Shown here in pieces: positions 19,564 through 29,648 of a stretch of DNA of 64,000 bases. The position numbers and the translations under genes were made by a program. Position 1 is the first letter of the stretch, and each line of letters opens with the position of its first letter. Under the pieces are notes generated by a model that did not search any database, was not told where the DNA came from, and saw only the letters and a program-made list of their open reading frames with translations. Source of the DNA: Myxococcaceae bacterium JPH2 (GTDB taxonomy: Bacteria > Myxococcota > Myxococcia > Myxococcales > Myxococcaceae); contig JAEMGR010000010.1 of the NCBI GenBank assembly GCA_016458225.1, positions 393,802-457,801 on the forward strand, written 5' to 3'.

Positions 19564-19585
19564 CGACGTGTCGGTCGACATGTCG
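19564..19585. promoter_or_regulatory. Two tandem palindromic decamers at the acyltransferase start
   Basis: CGACGTGTCG at 19564-19573 and CGACATGTCG at 19576-19585 differ by one base and are spaced by two. The second is a perfect palindrome. They overlap the ATG at 19580 proposed for the next gene. They could be an operator, in which case the true start would be the GTG at 19622. No protein partner can be named. Confidence 0.35.
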
Positions 19586-20377
19586 CGGGTTCACGGCCGG
19601 GGCTCACCGAGCTGTGACACAGTGCGCGACACTATCGGACTCCCCTTCTCCATCGTCTTCTGGGCCTTCTTCGGGCTCACCAGCGCCGTGCTCTTCGTGG
19701 GCGCCGTGCTGGTGTGGCTCATCACGCTCCCGTTCGACCCGAACGGCAGGGTGCTCCACCTGTACTCATGCCTCTGGGCGCAGCTCTACGTGTATGTGAA
19801 CCCGCTCTGGCGCCTGCGCATCGAGGGCCGCGAGCACCTGCCCTGGCGCGGCGCCGCGGTGCTGGTGGCCAACCACGAGTCGCTCGGGGACGTGCTGGTC
19901 CTCTTCGGCCTCTATCGCCCCTTCAAGTGGGTCTCCAAGGCGGAGAACTTCAAGCTGCCGTTCATCGGCTGGAACATGCGGCTCAACCGCTACGTGCCGC
20001 TCGTGCGCGGCGACAAGGAGAGCATCGGGCGCATGATGGCGCAGTGCGAGGCGTGGCTCTCGCGTGGCGTCCCCATCCTCATGTTCCCGGAGGGGACCCG
20101 CTCGGCGGACGGAAACGTGAAGGCATTCAAGGATGGGGCCTTCACGCTGGCGGTGCACCATGGCTGTCCTGTCATCCCCATCGTCGTGACCGGCACCGCG
20201 CGCACGCTGCCGAAGCATGGGCTGGTGATGCGAAACCAGGCCCGTTGCCACGTGCGCGTCCTGCCCCCGATGGATCCCGCTGCCTTCAATGGGGACGTGC
20301 ACGCCCTGCGGGACGCGGTCCGAGAACGCATCATCACGGAGAAGGCTCGGATGCAGGAGCCCGAGCCTCCCCCCTGA
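19580..20377 (+). CDS. 1-acyl-sn-glycerol-3-phosphate acyltransferase (PlsC-like)
   Basis: 265 residues if the ATG at 19580 is used; an in-frame GTG at 19622 would give 251, and neither has a convincing ribosome site. After an N-terminal membrane segment (SIVFWAFFGLTSAVLFVGAV) come the acyltransferase motifs: NHESLGD (block I, HX4D with His near residue 99), FKWVSKAENFKLPFIGW (block II), FPEGTRS (block III) and VIPIVVTGT (block IV). It transfers an acyl chain to the sn-2 position of lysophosphatidic acid at the inner membrane, or to a related acceptor. It is divergent from the lipase gene, and the neighbouring desaturase suggests a shared theme of lipid modification. Confidence 0.88.
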   Translation: MSRVHGRGSPSCDTVRDTIGLPFSIVFWAFFGLTSAVLFVGAVLVWLITLPFDPNGRVLHLYSCLWAQLYVYVNPLWRLRIEGREHLPWRGAAVLVANHESLGDVLVLFGLYRPFKWVSKAENFKLPFIGWNMRLNRYVPLVRGDKESIGRMMAQCEAWLSRGVPILMFPEGTRSADGNVKAFKDGAFTLAVHHGCPVIPIVVTGTARTLPKHGLVMRNQARCHVRVLPPMDPAAFNGDVHALRDAVRERIITEKARMQEPEPPP

Positions 20378-20438
20378 GTCCCGTCCCGATCGCGCTCAGC
20401 CTGGATTGCGCTATGACTGCGCGCTCGTGCGAGGTGTG

Positions 20439-21818
20439 ATGAGTCGAAGCGTCGTGGCAGCCGTGTTCGTCGGAGCCGTGGCCCTGCTGTGGGCACGCGG
20501 CGCGCGAGCACAAGAGGTCGACCCCGGGCCCACCCAGGTGGTGGGCGAGGTCGTCGTGAACGAGACGGGCCGCACGACGGCCGCGACCATCCAAGGCTAT
20601 GCGCGCGTGGACGAGGGCGACGCGCTCACGCAGGCGGACCTGCTCAAGGTCGAGCGGAGACTCACCGCCACGGGCCTGTTCCAGGACGTGCACGTGGGCA
20701 CCGAGCCCATGGCCGATGGCCGCGTGCGGCTCGTGTTGGAGGTGGAGGACAAGGCCTCGTGGGTGGTCGCGCCCACCTTCGCGTTGTCATCCTCCAACGT
20801 GGGCGGAGGCCTGCTCTACGCGGAGAACAACCTCTGGGGCCGAAGCAAGAAGTTCGCGGTGGCCGCGCAGGTGAGCACGGCCGAGAGCGGCCTGTTCATG
20901 GGCTATCTGGATCCCAACCTGTTCGGCCTGCCGCAGCTCAAGCTGAGCCTGGAGGGACAGCTTCGCAGCGACCGCGTGGAGGAGTATCGCCCCGGCGCGA
21001 CGCAAGAGTCGCCGGAGGTGGTGCGCCGCACGCGACTCAACTCGGCCTCCATCGCGGGCGAGCTGGGGGTCATGCTGTTCGAGCGCGTGCGCGCGGCGGC
21101 GAAGTACCGGCTGATGTTGATCGACGCGCGACCGCCGAGCCAGGACACGCCCGTGACCGAGCCCGCCTTCGAGCCCGGCCCTTCGCAGCGCGACACCTCG
21201 CTGCGCCTGATGGTGGGAATCGACACGCGGCAGACGCTGCACGCGGTGATGGAGGGCCTGAACCTGGAGGCCTCCTATGAGCTGTCGAGCCCTGGCGTGT
21301 GGAGCGAGTTCCAGTATCGGAAGTTCGGCCTGCTCTACCGACACGGCCTGCGGTTCTTCGAGGAGCACAACCTCGTGCTGCGCGCGGAGGCGGCGCTGGG
21401 AACGGACCTGCCCTTCCAGCAGGAGCTGGTGCTCGGAGGCAACTCGCTGCGGGGCTTCCTCCACCGACAGTTCCGAGGCGACACCCGCCTGTCCTTCACC
21501 GCCGAGTATCACTTCCCGCTCTTCACCATCCGCTCGCTGGCCTTCCGCGGCGTGGGGTTCTCGGACACGGGCTTGATGCTCTGGCGCTCGATTCCCGAGG
21601 ACCGCCAGCTGCGCGACGTCACGGGGCGCGTGGTGCGCGGCTACCTCCCGGACGCGAAGGCGGGCCTCGACGGAGCCACGCTCGCGCAGGGCGTGGGCGC
21701 CGGCCTGCGCCTGTATTTGCGCAACGTGGTGCTGCCCCTCGTCGGCGTGGATGTGGCCTATGGCGTCAACTCCGGCGAGCTGCGCTTCTACCTGGTCGCG
21801 GGTGTCACCTCTTCCTGA
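20439..21818 (+). CDS. Omp85-family outer-membrane protein with one POTRA-like domain
   Basis: 459 residues from the ATG at 20439, with GAGGTG just upstream. A signal peptide (VVAAVFVGAVALLWARGARA) precedes one POTRA-like domain at about residues 30-110, recognisable from VVVNETGRTTAATI, LTQADLLKVERRLTATGLF and DVHVGTEP. The rest is a barrel of the bacterial surface antigen type, with amphipathic strands and the NSLRGF motif that corresponds to the conserved RGF tip of loop 6 in Omp85 proteins. One POTRA is fewer than in BamA (five) or TamA (three), so this is a minor paralogue rather than the essential assembly protein. Its substrate is unknown. It follows the acyltransferase by 61 bp on the same strand. 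Confidence 0.85.
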   Translation: MSRSVVAAVFVGAVALLWARGARAQEVDPGPTQVVGEVVVNETGRTTAATIQGYARVDEGDALTQADLLKVERRLTATGLFQDVHVGTEPMADGRVRLVLEVEDKASWVVAPTFALSSSNVGGGLLYAENNLWGRSKKFAVAAQVSTAESGLFMGYLDPNLFGLPQLKLSLEGQLRSDRVEEYRPGATQESPEVVRRTRLNSASIAGELGVMLFERVRAAAKYRLMLIDARPPSQDTPVTEPAFEPGPSQRDTSLRLMVGIDTRQTLHAVMEGLNLEASYELSSPGVWSEFQYRKFGLLYRHGLRFFEEHNLVLRAEAALGTDLPFQQELVLGGNSLRGFLHRQFRGDTRLSFTAEYHFPLFTIRSLAFRGVGFSDTGLMLWRSIPEDRQLRDVTGRVVRGYLPDAKAGLDGATLAQGVGAGLRLYLRNVVLPLVGVDVAYGVNSGELRFYLVAGVTSS

Positions 21819-21839
21819 TCCACTCCTCTGCCCCTCCCA

Positions 21840-22245
21840 TGCCCAAGTCCATCCAAGGCGTCGCGGCGCGCATCTCGTTCTATGACTCCCCCGCAGCGGC
21901 CTGGCGTGCCTGGATGCGCGAGGCGGGAACTACCCCTCGGAGGACACGGCGCCGCGACATGCCGGCAAGCGCCTGAATCGCGCGCGCTACGCCGCGTTCC
22001 TCGAGCAGGAAGGGCTCACCCAAGGTGGTGCCCCCTGCCCCACCCCCGTGCAGGTCGGCGGTTGGCCCGAGGGGCTCGGAGACGACTGGGAGACGGGCGT
22101 CGCGTGTGGACACCGCACGGTGCTCATCCGCGTCCAGCCCTCGCGCATCGGCTTGAGCGCCATCAACAGGCTCCTCGGCGTCGAGGTGTGCGTGAAGCCC
22201 GGCTGCAAGCGACCGCGCTGCTCCGACGAGCCCGCGGTCGGCTGA
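21840..22245 (+). pseudogene. Small gene apparently broken by a one-base deletion
   Basis: Reading from the ATG at 21840 gives a plausible start, MPKSIQGVAARISFYDSPAA, continuing AWRAWMREAG to about 21925, with strongly GC-rich third positions. The same frame then becomes an Arg-rich run (TTPRRTRRRDMPASA) and stops. One frame over, from about 21924, coding-like sequence resumes at once (GNYPSEDTAPRHAGKR, ARYAAFLEQEG, WPEGLGDDWETGVACGHRTV) and runs to a stop at 22245, also GC-rich at third positions. One extra G in the GGG at about 21922-21924 would join the halves into one protein of about 135 residues. I do not recognise the family. The C-terminal half holds five Cys. It could be a true pseudogene, a sequencing error, or programmed frameshifting. 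Confidence 0.6.
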
Positions 22246-22248
22246 CGC

Positions 22249-24108
22249 TCACGGCCGACGCGAAGGGAAGGACCCACGGGTGCGCTTCGACAGCTCGCTC
22301 TGGAGGCTGCGCTGGAGCCGACGGCGACGCCGCAGCAGCGCCCAGACGAGCCCCGCGCCACAGGCCGTCAGCGCGGTGCCAGGCGACGTCTCGCCACAGC
22401 CACAGCCCGTGGTCTCCGAGAAGCCTCGGTCCGTGGACCAGATGGACTCCTGCCTCGGTCCTCCGGGCCCCAGCTCGAGGGAGCGCGCGATGAGGCGCTC
22501 CCGTGCGCGCTCGAACGCGTCGCCGTCCAAGGTGATCTGATCCGCGGCCGGCACCAGCTCGCGCGCCACCTGCGCCGCGAAGTCCGGGTCGCCCGCCTCC
22601 GCCACGCGCATCAGCCACTCGTAGTCCTGCACGCCCGCGCGCAGGAGCTTGAGGCGGAGGCTCGGCAAGGGCACGTGCGTGGTGCCGCCGATGCGCTCGG
22701 GCGTCCCGGGATAGAACAGCGTCCCGTCACCATTCCCGCCATAGAAGCTCTGGTCGGTCCACGCGGTGGGCAGGCGCGCGGTCGTCTCGTAGTACGACTC
22801 CCCCGAGGCATGCTGGAGGAACACCACCCACGGCATGGCGCGGTTGAGCGCCGCCGCGTGGTCCACCATGTACGAGGGCCAGTGCTTCTCCGCTGACATG
22901 CCGCCCACGCAGCCGTGGCTGGAGCAGCTCTGGTACAGCCACAGGGACGTGCCGGGCCGCGTGAGGAACGTGTCATAGGCCGGCCGCTCGACGCCCGCAT
23001 CGGCGGGGGCGTTCGAGGACATGAGCTGGATCAGCACCGAGATGCGGCCAATCAAGTCCTCGACCCCGTTCGCCTGGGCCTTCGGCAGGCTGGTGGTGAC
23101 CATGCGCACCAGCCCCGGCGCGGAACGCTGGAGCACGGTCGCGCGAGCCCGCAGCGCATCGTAGGTGCTGAACAGCGGCGGCTCGTCCGCGGTGTAGTCG
23201 TACGCGCGATCAATCCATCCCCGCGCGGTGAAGTGCTCCACGAACGAGGCCAGCGCGCCGTCCTCCAGGGGCCCCATGTACTGGGCGCTCGTCATCCGCG
23301 CCCCCTTCAAGCGCGTGGCCGCGGTGCCATCCAGCAGCGGCCCATAGACCGCGTCGAAGCGATCCCACCACCCGCCCGATGGCTGGATGACGAACACGTC
23401 CGACAGCGTGATGCGATGGTCCAACGCCAGCCGCGCGTAGAGCCCCACCAGGCTGGCGCGCGCGTCATCGCTGCCGCAGTCCTTGCGGCCCGTGTGCGCC
23501 TCGCAGACGAGGTCCGGCTCCAGCCCGAAGGCCGTGGCATACAGGGGCGTGCTGGGCAGCACCACATCCACCACGGTCAGCGCCACGGAGACCGAGCCCA
23601 GCGCCCGCTCCGCGTCCCGCACCTCCACGGTGCCCTGGTAGCTCCCGGGTGGAGCGTCCTCTGGCACGAGCAGATCCACCCAGATGCCCCGAGACTCCCC
23701 TCGGGGCACGTCGAACGGGAACGCCCGCCGAGGTTCGCCGAAGACTTCGTCCACGTCGGGCGTCAGCGCATCCGGCCAGGAGCCCACCTCGCCCGGTCCC
23801 CCCGACGGCACCGTCACGTCCAGGTAACCCTCACGGTAGAGCGTGAGCTGACGACCTCCCAGGTGTACCGGGCCGTCCAGTCCCGCGCAGCGGGCCGTGA
23901 CAGCGCTCGCCCCGGTGTCCCCGCCGTGCACGATGACCTGGAAGCTCACGGCCTCGTTGCGCGCCGCCGTGAGCCGCACCGCATTCCCCGCGTGGGGCGC
24001 GGTGTCGGGACGGACCTTCACCATCAAGCTCTCGGCATAGACCTGGGGGTCCGCGCGCGCGACCATTCCCACCAGCAGTACGACCACGCCCAGCACCGTT
24101 GCGCGCAT
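22249..24108 (-). CDS. DUF4091 domain protein with MYXO-CTERM-type surface anchor
   Basis: 619 residues from the ATG at 24108, which begins a signal peptide (MRATVLGVVVLLVGMVARA). The body matches DUF4091 proteins, which have an N-terminal beta-sandwich (RNEAVSFQVIVHGGD, VPRGESRGIWVDLLVPEDAPPG) followed by a glycoside-hydrolase-like barrel (YDYTADEPP, WLYQSC, WTDQSFYGGNGDGTLFYPG). The DEPP segment near the middle resembles an acidic catalytic-type position but I cannot assign activity. The C-terminus has GCGCGE, a hydrophobic stretch (ALTACGAGLVWALL) and RRRRRL, which is the tripartite MYXO-CTERM signal used by myxobacteria for processing at Cys and surface display. About 20 further residues follow, more than usual. 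Likely a cell-surface carbohydrate-active or binding protein. Confidence 0.82.
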   Translation of the reverse strand: MRATVLGVVVLLVGMVARADPQVYAESLMVKVRPDTAPHAGNAVRLTAARNEAVSFQVIVHGGDTGASAVTARCAGLDGPVHLGGRQLTLYREGYLDVTVPSGGPGEVGSWPDALTPDVDEVFGEPRRAFPFDVPRGESRGIWVDLLVPEDAPPGSYQGTVEVRDAERALGSVSVALTVVDVVLPSTPLYATAFGLEPDLVCEAHTGRKDCGSDDARASLVGLYARLALDHRITLSDVFVIQPSGGWWDRFDAVYGPLLDGTAATRLKGARMTSAQYMGPLEDGALASFVEHFTARGWIDRAYDYTADEPPLFSTYDALRARATVLQRSAPGLVRMVTTSLPKAQANGVEDLIGRISVLIQLMSSNAPADAGVERPAYDTFLTRPGTSLWLYQSCSSHGCVGGMSAEKHWPSYMVDHAAALNRAMPWVVFLQHASGESYYETTARLPTAWTDQSFYGGNGDGTLFYPGTPERIGGTTHVPLPSLRLKLLRAGVQDYEWLMRVAEAGDPDFAAQVARELVPAADQITLDGDAFERARERLIARSLELGPGGPRQESIWSTDRGFSETTGCGCGETSPGTALTACGAGLVWALLRRRRRLQRSLQSELSKRTRGSFPSRRP

Positions 24109-24601
24109 CCCCCGCCCCGCTCGTCCGCAGGGAAGACATGCGGAGCCCCATCGGCCGACCCCAGGGGTCCCCCACGGCATCGGCCCCAGGCTGTTCGCTC
24201 CGCGACGCGATGGCGCCCTCCCCACGTCCGAGAACCCACACCGCCTCCCATGCGGCGTGGGTGCCCCGGTCTCCCGTGTCCCCTGGAAGACAGGGCCTGG
24301 CGCTCGGACGCCACCCCACACGGGGTGTCTGCTCGCCCGGTGGTTCCGTGGCGAGAACCAGACGACTGCATTACTTTCCGACGCACGGTTCCCCCACGAA
24401 CCGAAGTCGGTGGTATGCCCCTCGTCCCGCTAGGTGAGCGAGCGGGGCATTCGAGTCCACTCGAAACGGCGACGGCGTCCTGCCAGGCGGAGCGGCTGAC
24501 GGGAGGGTCGCCCCACTTTCACGACGGACTCCCTGTCGTAGCGCGTGGGCCTGTCACACCTTTGAAGCGCAGGCCCGAAACCCATTTCGGAGGATGGTCA
24601 C
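24109..24601. other. Intergenic region and infC leader with inverted repeats
   Basis: 493 bp without a convincing gene between the divergent DUF4091 gene and infC. It holds a hairpin candidate with TGCCCC at 24416-24421 and GGGGCA at 24444-24449, and a tight inverted repeat TTCGAGT/ACTCGAA at 24450-24465 with a 2-base centre. Both are close enough upstream of infC to be in its mRNA leader. I see no clear -35/-10 pair, so the infC promoter is not placed. Confidence 0.5.

Positions 24602-24604
<3 letters not shown>
24589..24604 (+). promoter_or_regulatory. infC ribosome site and non-canonical ATC start codon
   Basis: GGAGG at 24589-24593 is spaced 8 bases from ATC at 24602-24604, the first codon of the conserved IF-3 reading frame. 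An ATT follows at 24605, 11 bases from the site. The nearby ATG at 24594 is in another frame and cannot encode IF-3. A rare start codon is the known basis of infC autoregulation: IF-3 rejects such codons, so excess IF-3 represses its own synthesis. Confidence 0.8.
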
Positions 24605-25300
<696 letters not shown>

Positions 25301-25301
25301 C

Positions 25302-25369
25302 CGGAGCCGAAGCGCGGCGGGGAGGCTCCGAAGAGGAGCCAGAAGACAGGGCACGCCCCTCCCCGCCGC
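25302..25369. terminator. Nested hairpin between convergent infC and carB
   Basis: Perfect 12-bp arms GCGGCGGGGAGG (25314-25325) and CCTCCCCGCCGC (25358-25369) enclose a second inverted repeat GGCTCC/GGAGCC (25324-25329 and 25335-25340) with a 5-base loop. CGGAGCC at 25302-25308 can also pair with GGCTCCG at 25324-25330, giving an alternative fold. No T-run follows on either strand, so a bidirectional terminator or RNA end protector is inferred from position and stem strength. Confidence 0.6.
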
Positions 25370-25486
25370 CGCAGCAGTCTCTCCCCCATCAGGCCTCCCC
25401 GGAGCAGCACCCCACGCCCCGGCGGCGACCGCCTGCGGACGAAGGAGGCCGGAGTGACCGGCCCCCACGTCCGCGCGGAGTGAGGC

Positions 25487-28400
25487 CTACCGCCGCGCCG
25501 GAAGCTGCGGCTTCACACCCAGGTACTCCTGGAGCGACTTCACCGACAGCTCGGAGCGCTTCAGCGACTCGAGGGCGCCCACCGCCATGCGGGCGGCCTG
25601 CACCGTCGTGTAGTACGGCACCGAGTGCATCAGGGACTCGCGGCGCAGCGAGAAGCTGTCGGAGATCTCCTGCTTGCCGAAGGTGGTGTTGATGACCAGG
25701 ACGATCTCCCCGTCGACAATCTTGTCGACGATGTTCGGCCGGCCCTCCTTCACCTTCTGCACCATCTGCGTCTCGATGCCCTTGGTCTTCAGGTACTCGT
25801 GCGTGCCGCGCGTGGTGGCCAGCGTGAAGCCCATGGCGCGCAGACGGCGGCCCAGGTCCACCACCGCCGGCTTGTCATCGTCCTTCACGGAGATGAACAC
25901 GCGGCCGGACTTGGGCAGCTTCACGCCCGCGGCCAGCTGGCTCTTGGCGAACGCGGTGGGGTAGTCCTCCGCGAGCCCCATCACCTCGCCCGTGGACTTC
26001 ATCTCCGGGCCCAGGATGACGTCCACGCCCGCGAAGCGCGCGAACGGGAACACGCTCTCCTTCACCGCGACGTGGCGGAACTCGGGCTCGGACGTGTGGC
26101 CGAGCTCCTTGAGCGTCTTGCCCACCATGCAGAGCGCGGCGATCTTCGCCATCGGCACGCCCGTGGCCTTGGAGATGAAGGGCACCGTGCGGCTCGCGCG
26201 CGGGTTCACTTCCAGGATGTAGATGGTCTTCCCCTGGATGGCGAACTGCACGTTCATCAGGCCCACCACGCCCAGCTCGCGAGCCAGCGCGTTGGCCTGA
26301 TCCTTCATGCGCTCCACCAGGTCCGGGGAAAGCGAGTGCGGCGGCAGCGTGGCGGCCGCGTCACCCGAGTGCACGCCGGCCTCCTGGATGTGCTCCAGCA
26401 CGCCACCGATGAGCGTCGCGCCCGTGCGGTCCGCCACCAGGTCCAGGTCCACCTCGATGGCGTCCTTGAGGAAGCGATCGATGAGCACCGGGTGCTCCGG
26501 CGACGCGCTCACGGCCTCGCGCATGTACCGCTCCAGGCTGGCCGCGTCGTACACGGTCTCCATCGCCCGGCCGCCCAGCACGTACGAGGGGCGCACCATC
26601 ACCGGATAGCCGATGCGCTCGGCGACCTTGAAGGCCTCGGCGTGGCTGCGCGCGACGCCGTTCTCCGGCTGCGTGAGCCCGAGCTTCTCGATGAGGGCGG
26701 AGAACTTCTCGCGGTCCTCGGCCCGGTCGATGGCGTCCGGCGACGTGCCCAGGATCGGCAGGCCCGCCTTCTCCAAGGGAACGCTGAGCCGCAGCGGCGT
26801 CTGGCCACCGAACTGCACGATGGCGCCCACCGGCTTCTCGCGCTGGGACACCTCCAGCACGTCCTCGATGGTCAGCGGCTCGAAGTAGAGGCGGTCCGAC
26901 GTGTCGTAGTCGGTGGACACCGTCTCCGGGTTGCAGTTGACCATCACGGTCTCGTACCCGGCCTCGCGCAGCGCGAAGGCCGCGTGCACGCACGCGTAAT
27001 CGAACTCGATGCCCTGGCCGATGCGGATGGGACCGCTGCCCAGGATGAGCACCTTCTGCCTGTCCGTGGGAGGCGACTCGTCCTCCTCCTCGTAGGTCGA
27101 GTACAGGTAGGGCGTGTACGCCTCGAACTCGGCGGCGCAGGTGTCCACCCGCTTGTACACGGGACGGATGCCGCGGGCCTGCCGGTGTGAACGGACCTCG
27201 GCCTCGGGATAGCCGAGCAGCCGGCCCAGGTACTTGTCCGAGAACCCGTGCGACTTCGCCATCCGCAGCACGTCGTCCGGGAGCTGATCCAACCGGCCGT
27301 AGTCCGCCAGCGTCTGCGCCTCGCGGACCAGCGCCTCGATGTGCCGCAGGAACCACGGGTCGATGGCGGACAGGGCATGCACCTGCTCCACCGTCATGCC
27401 CTCGCGGAACGCCTGGGCCACGAACCAGGGCCGCTCGGGGCGAGGCACGCGCAGCGACTCGTGCAGCACCTTCTCGCGCTCCTCCTTCTCCGCGGGCAGC
27501 TCGGGGGACTCCAGGCCCACGCGGCCCAGCTCCATGGAGCGCAGGGCCTTCATGTACGCCTCGGGGAAGGTGCGGCCAATGGCCATCACCTCGCCCACCG
27601 AGCGCATGCTGGTGGTGAGCGTGCGGTCCGCGTGCGGGAACTTCTCGAAGTTGAAGCGGGGGACCTTCACCACCACGTAGTCGATGGTCGGCTCGAACGA
27701 GGCCGGCGTCTCGCGGGTGATGTCGTTGCGCAGCTCGTCCAGCGTGTAGCCCAGCGCCAGCTTCGCGGCGATCTTCGCGATGGGGTAGCCCGTGGCCTTC
27801 GAGGCGAGCGCGCTGGAGCGGGACACGCGCGGGTTCATCTCGATGACGACCATGCGGCCGTCGCGCGGGTGGATGCCGAACTGGATGTTCGAGCCGCCCG
27901 TGTCGACGCCAATCTCGCGGATGATGGCCAGCGAGGCCTGGCGCATGCGCTGGTACTCGCGGTCCGTCAGCGTCTGCGCGGGCGCCACGGTGATGGAGTC
28001 ACCGGTGTGGACGCCCATGGGGTCCAGGTTCTCGATGGAGCAGACGATGATGACGTTGTCCGCCGAGTCACGCACCACCTCCAGCTCGTACTCCTTCCAG
28101 CCGAGCACGCTCTCCTCCACGAGGATGGTGGAGGTGGGGCTCGCCTTGAGGCCGGAGCGGCAGATGGTCTCGAACTCCTCGCGGTTGTACGCGATGCCAC
28201 CGCCCGTGCCGCCCAGCGTGAAGGACGGACGGATGATGGCCGGGAAGCCAATCTCGTCCGTCAGCGCCAGCGCGTCAGCGAGCGTGGTGGCGTAGCCGCT
28301 CTTGGGGAGCGACACGCCAATCTTCTGCATCGCGGCCTTGAAGAGCTGGCGGTCCTCCGCCTTGTTGATGGCCTCCAGCGATGCGCCGATGAGGCGCACG

Positions 28401-28735
28401 CCGTACTTCTCCAGGATTCCCTGCTCGGCCAGGGCCTTGGCGAGATTCAGGGCCGTCTGGCCACCCATGGTGGGCAAGAGGGAGTCGGGGCGCTCAGCGG
28501 CCAGGATTCGCTCGGCCGCCTCCACGGTGATGGGCTCGATGTACGTTCGGTGGGCGAACTCGGGGTCCGTCATCACGGTGGCTGGGTTGCTGTTGAGCAA
28601 CACCACCTCGACGCCTTCGTCCCTCAGTGCCTTGATGGCCTGGGTACCGGAATAGTCGAACTCGACGGCCTGCCCGATGACGATCGGGCCCGAGCCAATC
28701 ACAAGAACCTTGCGGATATCGGTACGCTTTGGCAT
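25487..28735 (-). CDS. carB: Carbamoyl-phosphate synthase large subunit
   Basis: 1,082 residues from the ATG at 28735 ([22 protein letters not shown]). The sequence upstream of it is not conserved. It uses two ATP, bicarbonate and ammonia (delivered by the CarA glutaminase) to make carbamoyl phosphate for pyrimidines and arginine. Length and layout match the family (E. coli 1,073). Two homologous ATP-grasp halves are visible, with [24 protein letters not shown] metal and ATP sites in the first and [18 protein letters not shown] in the second. Each half begins with a GSGPI.IGQ..EFDYS/A motif. The C-terminal allosteric domain ([20 protein letters not shown]) is present. carA is not adjacent in this window. 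It is convergent with infC. Confidence 0.97.
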   Translation of the reverse strand: MPKRTDIRKVLVIGSGPIVIGQAVEFDYSGTQAIKALRDEGVEVVLLNSNPATVMTDPEFAHRTYIEPITVEAAERILAAERPDSLLPTMGGQTALNLAKALAEQGILEKYGVRLIGASLEAINKAEDRQLFKAAMQKIGVSLPKSGYATTLADALALTDEIGFPAIIRPSFTLGGTGGGIAYNREEFETICRSGLKASPTSTILVEESVLGWKEYELEVVRDSADNVIIVCSIENLDPMGVHTGDSITVAPAQTLTDREYQRMRQASLAIIREIGVDTGGSNIQFGIHPRDGRMVVIEMNPRVSRSSALASKATGYPIAKIAAKLALGYTLDELRNDITRETPASFEPTIDYVVVKVPRFNFEKFPHADRTLTTSMRSVGEVMAIGRTFPEAYMKALRSMELGRVGLESPELPAEKEEREKVLHESLRVPRPERPWFVAQAFREGMTVEQVHALSAIDPWFLRHIEALVREAQTLADYGRLDQLPDDVLRMAKSHGFSDKYLGRLLGYPEAEVRSHRQARGIRPVYKRVDTCAAEFEAYTPYLYSTYEEEDESPPTDRQKVLILGSGPIRIGQGIEFDYACVHAAFALREAGYETVMVNCNPETVSTDYDTSDRLYFEPLTIEDVLEVSQREKPVGAIVQFGGQTPLRLSVPLEKAGLPILGTSPDAIDRAEDREKFSALIEKLGLTQPENGVARSHAEAFKVAERIGYPVMVRPSYVLGGRAMETVYDAASLERYMREAVSASPEHPVLIDRFLKDAIEVDLDLVADRTGATLIGGVLEHIQEAGVHSGDAAATLPPHSLSPDLVERMKDQANALARELGVVGLMNVQFAIQGKTIYILEVNPRASRTVPFISKATGVPMAKIAALCMVGKTLKELGHTSEPEFRHVAVKESVFPFARFAGVDVILGPEMKSTGEVMGLAEDYPTAFAKSQLAAGVKLPKSGRVFISVKDDDKPAVVDLGRRLRAMGFTLATTRGTHEYLKTKGIETQMVQKVKEGRPNIVDKIVDGEIVLVINTTFGKQEISDSFSLRRESLMHSVPYYTTVQAARMAVGALESLKRSELSVKSLQEYLGVKPQLPARR

Positions 28736-28870
28736 CGGGCGCCCCCCATACCAACGTCCGCCGCCACATGCACGCGGCGCGTGCAACGGCGCGTCAGAAC
28801 CGGTCGTCCGCCCGCTCGGGGACCGGAGCACGGCGGGCTCTGGTACGCTCCCGCGCCTCTCGGAGGTCCC

Positions 28871-29572
28871 ATGCGTCGCTGGTCCCTGGCCCTGCTCGTC
28901 TCCCTCGCTTCCCCCGCCTTCGCGCAGGCGCCCGAGGCCGCGCCCACCGCGCCCACGCCTGTGGCCGCCGAGCCCGCGCCTGCGCCCAGCCCCGCCGCCG
29001 CTGAATCCGCCGCGCCGCCGCGCCCCGCGCCGGCACCGCGCAAGGCCCCCGCTGCGCCGAAGGAATCCGCGCCAAAGGAGGCCACTCCCAAAGAGGCCGC
29101 GCCTCGCGCCGCGCCCACCGCCGCGGCGAAGGAGCCGCCGCCCCCGCCGCCTGTCCCCACCCCTCCCGCGGGTGAAGCGCCGGAGCCGGACGACGCCCAG
29201 ACAGAGATTCGTCAGGAAGCGCGCTTTCTCTTCCAGAGCCTCTTGAGCGGAGATGTCCGCAACGCCGCCGCCGAGCTGACGTACCCGTTCCAGCTCGAGG
29301 ACAAGCACATCGGCACGCCCGAGGAGCTGGTGCAGGCGTGGGTGAAGCAGATCCGCCTGAAGCGCACGGACCTCGTCACCCTCTATGACATCGAGGTGAT
29401 GACCCTGGCCGACATGGAGAAGAAGCACGGCAAGGCCCCTGCCCGGCTGGGGCTGGACCTGCGCAACACCAAGGACGTCTGGGTGGCGGTGGGCAACCTC
29501 TCCGGCCACGCCGCCATCTTCCTCTTCCGGGACGGCGGCGATCAGTGGCGAGCGTTCGCCTATACCGACTGA
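28871..29572 (+). CDS. Exported protein with long Pro/Ala-rich linker, unknown function
   Basis: 233 residues from the ATG at 28871, preceded by GGAGG. A signal peptide ([20 protein letters not shown]) leads into about 90 residues almost entirely of Ala, Pro, Glu and Lys, including the repeats [18 protein letters not shown]. This is probably an extended periplasmic spacer. The C-terminal 125 residues form a compact domain ([66 protein letters not shown] end) resembling NTF2-like or DUF4440-type domains, though I cannot confirm the family. It is divergent from carB across 135 bp. No Cys and no catalytic motif. Confidence 0.72.
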   Translation: MRRWSLALLVSLASPAFAQAPEAAPTAPTPVAAEPAPAPSPAAAESAAPPRPAPAPRKAPAAPKESAPKEATPKEAAPRAAPTAAAKEPPPPPPVPTPPAGEAPEPDDAQTEIRQEARFLFQSLLSGDVRNAAAELTYPFQLEDKHIGTPEELVQAWVKQIRLKRTDLVTLYDIEVMTLADMEKKHGKAPARLGLDLRNTKDVWVAVGNLSGHAAIFLFRDGGDQWRAFAYTD

Positions 29573-29588
29573 GCAAGCCGTTCCGAGC

Positions 29589-29648
29589 GTGAGCGCTCAG
29601 CGCTACTCGTGAGCGCTCGGCTCTACTCGTGAGCGCTCAGCTCAACGC
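29589..29648. repeat. Three tandem 20-bp palindrome-bearing repeats
   Basis: Three consecutive 20-bp units at 29589-29608, 29609-29628 and 29629-29648. Units 1 and 2 differ at three positions and the third diverges at its end. Each starts GTGAGCGCTC; in units 1 and 3 this includes the perfect palindrome TGAGCGCTCA. The last unit contains the stop codon of the minus-strand aminotransferase, so the other copies lie just beyond its 3' end. A terminator role is possible. Confidence 0.85.
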
